Shown: piece by piece, positions 1-8,000 of the stretch | Position numbering within the stretch: the stretch's first letter is position 1 | Layout of the letters: every line of letters begins with the position of its first letter | Assembly: GCA_028284065.1 (NCBI GenBank) | Contig: JANQSJ010000018.1 | Span: forward strand, 74,367-112,282 | Length of the DNA: 37,916 nucleotides | Direction: 5' to 3' | Source: Parvularculaceae bacterium | GTDB lineage: Bacteria > Pseudomonadota > Alphaproteobacteria > Caulobacterales > Parvularculaceae | Made by a program: the position numbers and the translations under genes | Notes under the pieces: model-generated | What the model saw: the letters and a program-made list of their open reading frames with translations, nothing else | What the model was told of the DNA's origin: nothing | The model's database searches: none

Positions 1-40
1 GCGTCCTGCTCGCGAAAGCGCGCCATTCATTCATTTGCAT
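1..40 (-). CDS. Start of an unidentified gene downstream of cheW (partial)
   Basis: Only the first 13 codons are in the window, reading from an ATG at 40 (or a second in-frame ATG at 34) off the left edge. It starts 8 bases after the cheW stop on the same strand, so it is probably the next gene of the chemotaxis operon. The visible residues are too few to name it; cheR or cheB are common in this place, but that is a guess. Confidence 0.35.
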   Translation of the reverse strand, partial: MQMNEWRAFASRT

Positions 41-48
41 AGGGGTCG

Positions 49-516
49 TCAGGCTGCTTTGCTGCGCGTCGGCGGCATGACCTTCACGAGGTCGATGTAC
101 CGGATCATTTCCTCTTCCATCGCGATGACGCCGCGAACGAAGCCGTTTTCAGCCTCCGAAGCGACCTCCGGCGTCGGCTGCACGCTCTGCCCGCCAATGC
201 TCAATATGTCGGATACGGATTCGACGAGAACGCCGACGAGCTGGTGCTCCACCTGCACGACGATGATGGCGTGCCGCGCAGTCGGTTCGGTCGCGTCGAG
301 GCCGAGCCGGGCGGCGAGGTCGACAATCGGCAACACCGCGCCACGCAGGTTAATGACGCCGCGCACAAAAGGCGGCGCATGCGGTATCGGCGTCGCCGGC
401 GTCCAGCCCCGGATCTCCCGGACGGACATTATGTCGACGCAGTATTTCTGGCCGGAGACGCGAAAGGAGACCAGTTCGCGCGCGGCGGACATATCGTCGG
501 TTTCTTGCTCCGTCAT
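49..516 (-). CDS. cheW: Chemotaxis coupling protein CheW
   Basis: This 155-residue protein is CheW, the cytoplasmic adaptor linking chemoreceptors to the CheA kinase. The sequence shows the family's SH3-like double barrel: an opening strand (LVSFRVSGQKYCVDI, about residues 14-28), the VREIRGW segment, the signature FVRGVINLRGAVLPIVDL (about 50-68) and the later strand with VLVESVSDIL (about 96-105). Length is normal for the family. The ATG at 516 has a good ribosome site (GGAAAG) just upstream. The gene lies 21 bases after the stop of the CheA-like Hpt gene and is surely cotranscribed with it. Because that CheA-like protein has no CheW-like P5 domain, this CheW presumably works with a kinase core encoded elsewhere. 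The family call is secure; the partner is inferred. Confidence 0.95.
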   Translation of the reverse strand: MTEQETDDMSAARELVSFRVSGQKYCVDIMSVREIRGWTPATPIPHAPPFVRGVINLRGAVLPIVDLAARLGLDATEPTARHAIIVVQVEHQLVGVLVESVSDILSIGGQSVQPTPEVASEAENGFVRGVIAMEEEMIRYIDLVKVMPPTRSKAA

Positions 517-537
517 CTTTCCGGCCTTTCGCTTACT

Positions 538-1326
538 CTACTGACTTTGCGTCGGCGTCGGGTCCGCTGCGGCGTCATCGCGCCAGGCCTCTATCCGCAG
601 CGCGCACTCGCCTTCGACGAATTCAAACAGCTCCTCGACCTCCGATCTCGGCGCTGATGTCGACAATTGGATCGTCCAACTGAGATAGGCGCCTGCGGCG
701 TCAATGTTGTCGAATGGCGGCAATGCGCTTGCGTCGCATGCGACGCGGACCTCGCCCAGGTCCTCAAGGCTGCCAATAATCGCGCTTGCGTCATTGCCGA
801 GGTCATAGAGGTCCGGATACGGCGTAAACTCGATGACATATCCAAGCGCGTCGTCGGCGGTTCCGTGCGCGTCCGCGTCAATCTTGATGGCGGCGGGCGC
901 GAAGTCGAGGATCTCTTCCTCCTCCGCTTCGCCGGCGTTCGCGCCGCGCAGCGCGTTAAGCTCGCGCATCTGCGCTTTCCGCGCCTCGCCCATGCGCGGT
1001 TCGCGGCCTTCGCGGGCGTCGTCCACAAGGCCGGACAGCGTCGCGCTCGCCTGGGTGAAGAGGCTCAAGGAGTGTTCGTCGAGGCTGACGCCGCCTTCGC
1101 AGACTTCCTTCAGCGTTTTTTCGAACGCATAGGCGAAACCGGAAAGGGCGTCGAAGCCGAAGGCGGCTGCGCCGCCCTTCATGGAATGGACCGCGCGGTG
1201 GACCGTGCGCACGGTTTCGCCGTCGCATGCGTCGTCCTTAAGAGCGCCGAGGCCGGCGGCCGTCGCCTCAAGCAGCTCGTCGCACTCCGCGAAGAACGTC
1301 TCGCGAATGTCGTCCATTCCGTCCAC
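538..1326 (-). CDS. CheA-like Hpt protein lacking the kinase core
   Basis: The 262-residue protein matches only the front of an alphaproteobacterial CheA. Residues 1-110 form the P1 phosphotransfer (Hpt) domain with the phospho-acceptor motif AVHSMKGG (His47). After an acidic linker, residues about 163-250 match the segment that follows P1 in these kinases (VIEFTPYPDLYDLGND, then ALPPFDNIDAAGAYLSW). The dimerisation (P3), ATPase (P4) and CheW-like (P5) domains are absent: a stop is followed 21 bases later by cheW. The protein can probably accept and pass on phosphate but cannot bind ATP. A GTG start at 1326 is preferred over the ATG at 1317 because an AAAGGA site sits about 11 bases upstream of the GTG. 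It may be a stand-alone phosphotransfer partner of a separate kinase or a deletion product. Confidence 0.85.
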   Translation of the reverse strand: MDGMDDIRETFFAECDELLEATAAGLGALKDDACDGETVRTVHRAVHSMKGGAAAFGFDALSGFAYAFEKTLKEVCEGGVSLDEHSLSLFTQASATLSGLVDDAREGREPRMGEARKAQMRELNALRGANAGEAEEEEILDFAPAAIKIDADAHGTADDALGYVIEFTPYPDLYDLGNDASAIIGSLEDLGEVRVACDASALPPFDNIDAAGAYLSWTIQLSTSAPRSEVEELFEFVEGECALRIEAWRDDAAADPTPTQSQ

Positions 1327-1345
1327 TGAATTGGCCGTCCTTTTT

Positions 1346-1711
1346 TCAGGCGGCGACCCGATGGATCGCTGAAATGAGCTTGTCCTTGTCGAATGGCTTG
1401 ACGATCCAGCCCGAGGCGCCGGCGTCGCGCGCCCGTTTCCTGAGCTCGCCCGCCTTCTCTGTCGTCAGTACAAGGATTGGCGTCGACTTGTGTTCGGCCC
1501 GCGCGCGCACGCCCCTGATAAAGCCGAACCCGTCGACATTCGGCATGTTGATGTCCGTAATGATGACGTGCGGGACGATATCCTTCAGGACTTCGAGCCC
1601 GATCGCGCCGTCCTCGGCGAGATGGACGTCGATTTCCGCGGAGCTGAGCGCAAGCCGCACCATCTCCCTTATGGTCCGGGAATCGTCGACGGCGAGAACG
1701 GTAAGGGTCAT
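1346..1711 (-). CDS. Single-domain response regulator, CheY-like
   Basis: This is a 121-residue receiver domain with no output domain, the form used to carry chemotaxis phosphate to the flagellar motor or to act as a phosphate sink. All key residues are visible: the acidic pair Asp9-Asp10, the phospho-acceptor Asp53 in IITDINMPNVDG, Thr83/Thr84 in LVLTTEK, and Lys105 in WIVKPFDK. The ATG at 1711 overlaps the TGA of the upstream STAS gene (ATGA), which fixes the start and indicates translational coupling; the reading frame stays open further upstream but would run through that gene. It precedes the Hpt gene in the operon, so the Hpt domain is the natural phosphate donor. Confidence 0.93.
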   Translation of the reverse strand: MTLTVLAVDDSRTIREMVRLALSSAEIDVHLAEDGAIGLEVLKDIVPHVIITDINMPNVDGFGFIRGVRARAEHKSTPILVLTTEKAGELRKRARDAGASGWIVKPFDKDKLISAIHRVAA

Positions 1712-2001
1712 GCGGACTTCTCCAGGTCTTCTTCGAAATGCGCCGCGGCGCCGAGCCGAACGAGCATCTTGGTGAAACTGTCGGATGGACGGACGATTGA
1801 CAGCGCGCCGCCGCGTTCTGCGACGCTTGCGCGCGCAGCGAGGAGGAGCTGCAGGCACCTTCCGCCGAGGAACGCGACCTCGGACGCGTCGAGGACGAGG
1901 TTGGGCCCGGCGGCCGATCTAAGGTCCGCCTCAAGCTTCGGCGCGGCGGTGGAATCAAGGCGCGCCGCGAGCGCGATTGTCGTTGTCAAACTGGCTGACA
2001 T
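1708..2001 (-). CDS. STAS-domain protein
   Basis: A 97-residue single STAS domain of the anti-sigma-factor-antagonist/lipid-binding fold (SpoIIAA-like). The central strand-helix LVLDASEVAFLGGRCLQLLL (about 35-54) aligns with the family pattern in which an Asp-Ser pair begins the helix; here that pair is Gly46-Gly47, so the serine usually phosphorylated by a partner kinase is missing. STAS proteins next to cheY/cheA/cheW are found in several alphaproteobacterial chemotaxis loci. It is the first gene of this minus-strand operon and overlaps the receiver gene by four bases. The domain call is good; the role is unknown, and regulation by serine phosphorylation in the usual way seems unlikely. Confidence 0.8.
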   Translation of the reverse strand: MSASLTTTIALAARLDSTAAPKLEADLRSAAGPNLVLDASEVAFLGGRCLQLLLAARASVAERGGALSIVRPSDSFTKMLVRLGAAAHFEEDLEKSA

Positions 2002-2080
2002 TTCGGCTTTCCTGTTGACCGCCAGTCGCTTCTCGACGGCGGGCTTTGGCGTTGCGCATCGGCGCGCCGCCCTCCTGCCT

Positions 2081-2099
2081 TTAAGGCCAACCGCCTTAA
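2081..2099. promoter_or_regulatory. Inverted repeat, possible operator
   Basis: A perfect inverted repeat, TTAAGGC-CAACC-GCCTTAA, lies 80 bases upstream of the first gene of the chemotaxis operon. Its size and place fit a binding site for a dimeric regulator; a weak RNA hairpin is the alternative. It does not have the 7-base spacing of a CtrA site (TTAA-N7-TTAA). Confidence 0.4.
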
Positions 2100-2239
2100 G
2101 ATACCGTTTCGCGTACCTTCGCTGATGCTGATTAAGGAAGAATTATCCTGCGTGAAATTTGGCGCGCGCCGGGGGCGCGCTATCGCGCTCGTTCCCGAAA
2201 AGTGGCGTCGTCGACGTGGCGCGCCGCCTCGGCCGGCGT

Positions 2240-2284
2240 GGCCGCACGGTGAGCGGCCGCACGGTGAGCGGCCGCATGGTGAGG
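2240..2284. repeat. Three tandem 15-bp repeats
   Basis: Units at 2240-2254, 2255-2269 and 2270-2284 read GGCCGCACGGTGAGC, the third with two changes (CAT for CAC and a final G). It lies outside recognised genes, 205 bp from the island edge. It is probably a slippage product. Confidence 0.75.
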
Positions 2285-2488
2285 TGGGGCGAAGCGAAGG
2301 GGCGAACCGCCAGGTCCTTGGCGTAGCGTGCTCACCGCATTTTGCGTCAGCCCGGATTTGGCGGGTCCATCGGCCGTATCTGCGGGAGTTTACCATCAGC
2401 ACACCCCGCAAAAACAACAGGACTGAGGGCGCTGGAAGGCTCAGCCGCCGATGCGGCGCGCGCATTGGCGCTGAGCTCAAAATTCTGA

Positions 2489-2525
2489 TGGTCGGAGTGG
2501 GGTGATTCGAACACCCGGCCCCTGC
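2489..2525 (-). repeat. 3' fragment of tRNA-Pro(CGG), candidate distal attachment site
   Basis: These 37 bases are identical to positions 15501-15537, the 3' part of the intact tRNA-Pro: part of the anticodon arm, variable loop, T arm (GGTTCGAATC-type loop), acceptor strand and encoded CCA, in the same orientation. The identity stops at 2525, where the terminal inverted repeat of an IS3-family element begins, and no 5' half is found beyond the insertion sequence. A duplicated tRNA 3' end facing an intact tRNA is the usual footprint of integration by a tyrosine recombinase, so this is read as the distal attachment site of an island. Confidence 0.85.
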
Positions 2526-2556
2526 TGTCTTGCCCCCTTATTGTCCAGTCCCACCG

Positions 2557-3326
2557 TTATATACAAAAATCTGACATAGTTTCAGGAACCGGCGGACGCA
2601 TGTTGAGAGCTTGATGCGGGCGGATGTGATTGTATTGCTTCAGCCATTTGGCAATGACGGTTCTAGCTTGTTCGATTGAGATGAACCATTCCGCATTGAG
2701 CAGCTCTCGGCGCAGCGTTCCGTTGAAGCGCTCGTTGTATCGATTCTCCCACGGGCTGCCCGGATAGATGCGGATAGGTTTGACACCAACCTTTTTAAGC
2801 CACGCCTGGAAGCCTTCGGATGTGAACTCTGGGCCGTTGTCAGAACGAATGAACTCAGGTTGTCCATGCTTGAGAAACAGCGGGTAAAGCGCCTCCAAAA
2901 CGCCCACCGATCCCATCCTGGGCGCTACGGCGACGCAGAGTGCTTCGCGTGTGTATTCATCAATGACGGTGAGCATTTTTTATTTGCGACCATTGCTTAG
3001 TCGGTCATGAACAAAATCGACATTCCAGATGTGGTTACGATATTTGGATCGCAGGCGGATGATGGAGCCGTTCTTGTGATAAAGGCGTTTGCGTTGCTTA
3101 TGACGCTGCGGCAGTTGCAGGCCTTCTTCATTCCGTGATCGAATTCGATCACCCGTTCAACCTTCTTGTGATTAACCTCCCAGCCCTCAATGCTGAGCAA
3201 CTGAGCGATCTTCCGATAACCGTAGCGACCATACTGCTTAGCCAAACGAACCAGGGCCGGCCGAAGGCTGTCGTCACCTTTTGGTTCGGCGGCTTTGTAG
3301 CGCTGTGTTGATCGGGAAACGCCCAA
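2557..3326 (-). pseudogene. IS3-family transposase OrfB, broken
   Basis: This is the DDE integrase-like subunit of an IS3-family transposase. The upstream piece (from 3326) has the helical start MGVSRSTQRYKAAEPKG and KQYGRYGYRKIAQLL. Near 3140 the frame slips, and in the other frame residues like KACNCRSVIS are replaced by the family's EEGLQLPQRHK. A TAA at about 2988-2990 then interrupts the catalytic core just after NVDFVHDRLSNGRK. The last piece (2976-2557) has IRSDNGPEFTSEGF and SPWENRYNERFNGTLRREL, the second Asp and final Glu of the triad. With a frameshift and a stop codon it cannot make a transposase. Confidence 0.88.
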
Positions 3327-3371
3327 CGTCTTGCATGTCTGGCGTTCCGATGAGCCGATCTTCTGACGCGC

Positions 3372-3695
3372 ATGAATGACGGCCGGACGCTAATTATCAA
3401 CAGTCAGACCTTGGGTTTTAAAAAACCCAGGCTCTCTTTTAGGATCAGTTTATCCAACTCGAGTGAGGCGACGATCTTTTTTCAGCTGAGCGTTCTGTTT
3501 CTCAAGCTCCTTCATCTCGCGGAGTTTGGACTTCCCCATGCCGCCGTACTTTTTACGCCAGGCGTAATACGTCGCATCGCTCACACCAGCGGATCGACGC
3601 GCGCCCGACACGTCAGAACCAGACGCAAAGGCTCAACTCTATCTGACGCAAAATATCCAATATCTGCTCTTCGTTGAGACGCTTCCTCGCCATCC
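3372..3695 (-). pseudogene. IS3-family OrfA, broken
   Basis: Reading from an ATG at about 3695, the product starts MARKRLNEEQILDILRQIE, then leaves frame and stops. The helix-turn-helix and leucine-zipper part resumes in another frame as ATYYAWRKKYGGMGKSKL and KELEKQNAQLKK, and a further slip is needed to reach LELDKLILKESLGFLKPK. At least two frameshifts make it non-functional. In an intact element OrfA is fused to OrfB by a -1 frameshift and binds the terminal repeats. Confidence 0.8.
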
Positions 3696-3759
3696 CAAAA
3701 CCTCGCCACTTTTGTAGAGAAATTCAAAATCTGTGGCTCAGTTATAAGGGGGCAAGACA

Positions 3760-3855
3760 AACCCGCCGACGGATAACGACTTCACACGAAACGGTCTCGC
3801 CATGAAGCTGAAAAACGTTCTTGGCCAAATCAACGCCGAGATACTTCACATCCAT
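3760..3855 (-). pseudogene. IS110-family transposase, N-terminal stub
   Basis: Thirty-two codons from an ATG at 3855, preceded by GGAGAGC, encode the start of an IS110-family DEDD transposase: the RuvC-like first strand KYLGVDLAKNVFQLHG with the first catalytic Asp (residue 9). The coding sequence is cut exactly at the right end of the IS3-family element (3759). The remaining 300 or so residues of a normal IS110 transposase are missing from the window. Confidence 0.82.
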
Positions 3856-3915
3856 TATGCTCTCCTTTGTTCATGAGGCCCCAGCCTCAGGCGATGAGGG
3901 AGAGCCGTCCATCCC

Positions 3916-4189
3916 ATTAACTGGTGCTCGAAGTTCAGCGGCATGGAGGTCTCTGACGCGAAGAAGCTGAAGGGGCTGGAGGCCGAGAACGCAAAGCTGA
4001 AGAAGCTGCTGGCGGAGTCAGCGCTCGACAATGCGACGCTGAAGGAAATGCTGGGAAAAACTTCTGACGCCCGGCGCGCGGAGGAAAGCCGTGATCTGGG
4101 CGATGGAAGAGAAAGACTATTCGCAGCGCAAGGCCTGTGCGCTCGTCGGGATCGATCCAAAGACGTACCGGTATCGGTCGACCCGGCCT
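3916..4189 (+). pseudogene. IS3-family OrfA, 5'-truncated (second element)
   Basis: The readable part has NWCSKFSGMEVSDAKKLKG followed by the leucine-zipper [26 protein letters not shown], the C-terminal half of an IS3-family OrfA. The N-terminal helix-turn-helix is absent, replaced by DNA that belongs upstream of the IS110 stub. A -1 shift within GGGAAAAAC (4053-4061) leads directly into OrfB ([15 protein letters not shown]), so the frameshift window that joins OrfA to OrfB is still recognisable. Confidence 0.75.
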
Positions 4190-4912
4190 GACGATGCCGC
4201 CTTGCGCAAAAGGCTGCGGGAACTGGCGTCTGAACGCCGCCGGTTCGGCTATCGGCGTCTGCACGTCCTGCTGAAACGGGAAGGCGCCGTCATCAATCAC
4301 AAAAAAGTCTATCGGCTTTACAAGGAGGAACGTTTGACGGTGAGGAAACGCGGCGGGCGGAAACGGGCGCTCGGGACGAGACGGCCCATGGCGATCCCGC
4401 AGGGACCGAACCAGCGACGGTCGCTCGACTTCGTATCGGACGTGTCGAACGATGGCAGGCGGTTCCGCATTCTTGCCGTCACTGACGACTTCACACGCGA
4501 ATGCCTCGCCTGCGTCATCGACAACTCGCTGTCAGGCGTGCGCACGGCCCGCGAACTCGACCGCATCGCCGACCGGCGCGGTGATCTGTGCATGATCGTC
4601 TCAGACATCGGCACGGAGCGGACGTTAAACGCCATTCTTCAGTGGCAGGAAGAGCGCCAGGTCGAATGGCATTACATTCAGCCGGGCAAGCCCATGCAGA
4701 ACGGCTTTGTCGATAGCTTCAACAGCCGCCTGCGCGACGAATGCTTGAATGGGCATCTCTTCCGTAGCTTCGCCCCCGCCCGCGAAACCATCGAAACATG
4801 GAGATGCGATCACAACCGTTTGAGACCACACACGAGCCTCGACGCGCTCACGCCGAAGGAATTTGCAACCCGGTCCAGCAAGGACCATAACCAGAACAGG
4901 CCGAGCCTATAA
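4091..4912 (+). CDS. IS3-family transposase OrfB, probably inactive
   Basis: This 273-residue open frame (GTG at 4091) covers nearly the whole OrfB of an IS3-family transposase unrelated to the neighbouring element: the HTH_21-like region ([32 protein letters not shown]), then the integrase core. The first Asp is in [12 protein letters not shown], the second in [11 protein letters not shown], and the third catalytic position in [18 protein letters not shown]. Most relatives have DNGTE and VESFN, so the Asn-to-Ile change and the final Glu-to-Asp change probably damage catalysis. OrfA is truncated and the element's left end is gone; its right end was not identified in 4913-5070. Confidence 0.85.
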   Translation: MIWAMEEKDYSQRKACALVGIDPKTYRYRSTRPDDAALRKRLRELASERRRFGYRRLHVLLKREGAVINHKKVYRLYKEERLTVRKRGGRKRALGTRRPMAIPQGPNQRRSLDFVSDVSNDGRRFRILAVTDDFTRECLACVIDNSLSGVRTARELDRIADRRGDLCMIVSDIGTERTLNAILQWQEERQVEWHYIQPGKPMQNGFVDSFNSRLRDECLNGHLFRSFAPARETIETWRCDHNRLRPHTSLDALTPKEFATRSSKDHNQNRPSL

Positions 4913-5070
4913 ACGAGGGCAATCACGGGGCAAGGTCAAAACAATCTCGTCTTTGGGTGTGTTCCCAGATTTTGCGCTAGGCCGCTTAGCAGTTATGACC
5001 TGAATTTAGCAGGTGGGGAGGTGTTCAGCCTTGTATAGGTTCGACCCTTGGCGTTACGATCGGATCGGGG
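4913..5070. other. Leader region of the cargo operon
   Basis: No gene is seen. The stretch must hold the remains of the IS3-family element's right end and the promoter of the cargo genes. TATAGG at about 5034-5039 is the best -10-like sequence, but no matching -35 at the usual spacing was found. Confidence 0.4.
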
Positions 5071-8000
5071 ATGAGTGTTGGGGATATGCCACTACAACTT
5101 TTAGGCAAGGTCAGCCATTTTCTGGGCATGTTTCGACGCTGGTTATTGCGGGCGGGTAGTTTTATACGGGCCGCCATAACTCTTACGTGGCGATTAGCGA
5201 CGAACTTGCGCTCTCTGGTAATTTTGGCGCTTCTCGCCAGTGTTGCCCTCTTTTCGCAGCTGCTTGATTATCAAGAAAAGGTGCTGAACAGAAACCGAGG
5301 GCTACTCACCGACCAAGCCTTGAGTGAACTTCAGTCGTCAAACTACGAAACTGCGGCCAAGTTGGCGTTTGCTTCAATGCCGAGGCGAAATTTATTTGGT
5401 ATGACGCATGAGGCATCCTCTCTCTCTAAAGATATACTAACAAGCACTATTCTGCGTCAAATCTATTATTATAACCTTCAGTCAATAAGTAAATATGAAG
5501 TCAATAAAAACAAAGATTGGATATCTATTGAGGATGTTGAATTAAAAAATGGCTTAAAAGTAATCACAGGAGTGGAGGGCTTCCAAGCCACGCCGGAGGA
5601 GCGGGAGAATGAAGAGTTCACACCGTTTATTTTGAGGTCTTCATCTCTAGGCGATCAGCCCAAATATTTCAGGCCTAGTCCGATATTTAAACCGGAAAGC
5701 ACGGTCAATGTCACTAATTCGCTTTGGTTCCAACAAAAGTCCTTAAAGCACTGCCCTGGTTTTGATTTGAACTCCAATGCCGGCTTTGGCGACGCACAAT
5801 TTTTTCCTGGGAAGCTCAACCATATCATTTACTATTTTGAGAGGGAAGGGCGCGGCTATCTTGGTGTGTGCGCGGTTGATGCGCAAGGTGAGGCAATAAA
5901 GAAGGCCGATAATTCAGGTCAAGCAGAGGTTTTCAAACAGGAAATACATCTGGATTTCATTCGTCCGGGTGAATCTCTGAAGATTATACACATCCCAGAG
6001 ACGTCTGTGGTCGCGCTTTCTGGTTGGTCTGGATCGATGTTTCTGGACACAAAGACCAGTCAATGCGCTTTGGCCAATAGACATCAGGACTCGTCGCCGA
6101 CGATTTCAACTCAGCCGACACGTCCGCCGGCTTTGGTAGGGGGGCCGAATGATGTCATGACATGGGTGTCCCCTGGTATTCCGGCAGTTGCGATCCATAT
6201 GCGGGCGGACAACCGTGACCGCATACAGATATTCTATGTCTCTGATGCGCGGAGGGAGGCGAAGGATGGTCAAGCGGTCAAAATAGGGTTCGGAGTCTTT
6301 GATCCTTTTGTGACGGAACCAAACGATGCCGATCCGGAAAAAGAGCGGAGTCGGCTGCCAGAGAAAATTGAGGCGGGTGCCGGCGCTATTGGGTTGATAC
6401 AGAACGGAGGCGCTCAAGACCTGTTATTCACTGTGCTTGACAGGAATGGCGACGCACACCTTTCGCACCTCACATTTGATGAAAACAGTACTCTTGATTG
6501 GAGTGAGTGCGGGAGCACTTTGATGCTAAACCCCCCTAATGGGGACGCTGCAAATGTACTCCGCAATCAAACAAAGCAAAGTTCTGAACGTCCAGCAAAG
6601 CGTATTGCTTTCGTAAAGAAGTGGGATCGTCTGGTATTTGGTGATTTCATTGGAGACGTCATATCTCGCAAATTTGAATTGATGTCCGTCGCAACCGACG
6701 CAGAGGTCGTTCGCGCCCCGTCGCGCCCGACAAGTCAATCCAACAGCGAAATCGCTGAAGGCGACAATACGGGTTTCGGGGTCACCCAAGAAATTAAATT
6801 GATGGAAAACGAAAGCTTCTCGATACAGAGCAGGGGCGTTGAGGGTGTCGAGAAACTAGCCATTGGACCGACCGGCAACCTCGCTGTCCTGGATACTGGA
6901 GGAAACCTCGAGATATGGCGCAGGCCACGTTCGTCCTTTTCGCGTGAGGTCAGGCTGCCGGCGTCGCGGTTAGGTGAGGATGGAGCCCGACCTTCAGATA
7001 TTGGGTTTTTCAAGAATGGAACGATTATCATCACTTCGGACGATGGTAATTTGTTTACTTGGGACAAGAGGCTTTCAAATCGACACCGCCTTCTCGATGG
7101 GTCGGATTTCGAAAGTATTAGTCGTCAAAATGATGAAATGTCATTTACTGGTACTAGTTTTTCAGCATTAGAATATGATGATAAAGGAAGGCTTTTTGCT
7201 TCGTTATCGCATGGATTTTTGCTGCGCATCACCCCTCGGGATGATGCGATCGAACATGGCGTCCTCTCCGCCTGGTTTGAGCGGGGCTCTAAGCCCGATG
7301 CAACCATTTTTGACTTCGAAGGCGCCTCCGATGCCGGTGATGACCGCGGTAATGCGGTACTGGGCGCAGTCTCCCGATTGCCGGGCCAAAACGGTGTAAT
7401 TGTCGGCGACAGTAAGGGGCGCATTTACATTATTGGCGACCCGCCGGCCGATAAAAACGGCGTGGATAATTGCGCGAAATTTCTTGAAATGCCCGCGACG
7501 CCAATCGGCAGCTCGACTGAGCGCATGAATAGATCGAGTGGCGGAGTGGGTTCCGTCTTCAATAGCGTAATCGAGCGTTTGCGGAAAGGTGAAGGAGACG
7601 GGTCTCTAGCGGCCTGCGAGATCGTATTGGATTTTGACATCGGCGGCGTGTTGGGCGTTGAGCTGCCGGAACAAACGATCCTGCTGAACACGAGCAAATT
7701 TCGCTTCGAAGAAAGCGGCCGTACGAGTGATATACGTGATGACCCTCGGCGGGGTGAACGGAAGAACCGGACACTTTCTTTCTCGCCAAACGGTCGAACC
7801 CGCGAGGTCGACATAAAGCTCGGAAAAATTAATCCGTTAGTCAAGCCATTGCCCAATTCCAGCTTGTCCGTATTGGCGGATGACCGAGAACACAAAATGT
7901 TGATAGCCTCCGTCGCAGGCGCCAGCGCCCAAGAACCGGAAAACGGTCTTTTAAAGATTTCCTACGATCTCGCGGCCTCGAACGACGACGCGCAGGGCGC

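Larger units (their letters stand above)
2002..2488. other. Intergenic region upstream of the chemotaxis operon
   Basis: No convincing gene is seen on either strand; the open frames here have no ribosome sites and are arginine- or proline-rich translations of GC-rich DNA. The region holds a short inverted repeat at 2081-2099, three tandem 15-bp units at 2240-2284, and runs up to the tRNA fragment at 2489. Confidence 0.6.
2526..3759 (-). mobile_element. Decayed IS3-family insertion sequence
   Basis: The element is bounded by perfect 16-bp terminal inverted repeats beginning TGTCTTGCCCCC (2526-2541 and 3744-3759), with the TG...CA ends of IS3 elements. It carries orfA and orfB on the minus strand, both broken. 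The flanking bases (CTGC on the left, AAAC on the right) show no target duplication, and the two sides do not belong together: tRNA fragment on one, IS110 remnant on the other. This suggests a deletion or exchange between insertion-sequence copies after insertion. Confidence 0.85.

Noticed and set aside
2240-2284. Tandem 15-bp units as a replication iteron array
   Set aside because: Only three units, no Rep gene or AT-rich region nearby; slippage is simpler.
2125-2505. Open frame of 126 codons upstream of the chemotaxis operon
   Set aside because: It contains the tandem repeats (HGERPHGERPHGE) and runs into the tRNA fragment; no sign of a conserved protein.
3943-4191. OrfA as an intact 82-residue gene
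   Set aside because: The frame begins in the middle of an IS3 OrfA and passes into out-of-frame translation of OrfB; described as a truncated remnant.
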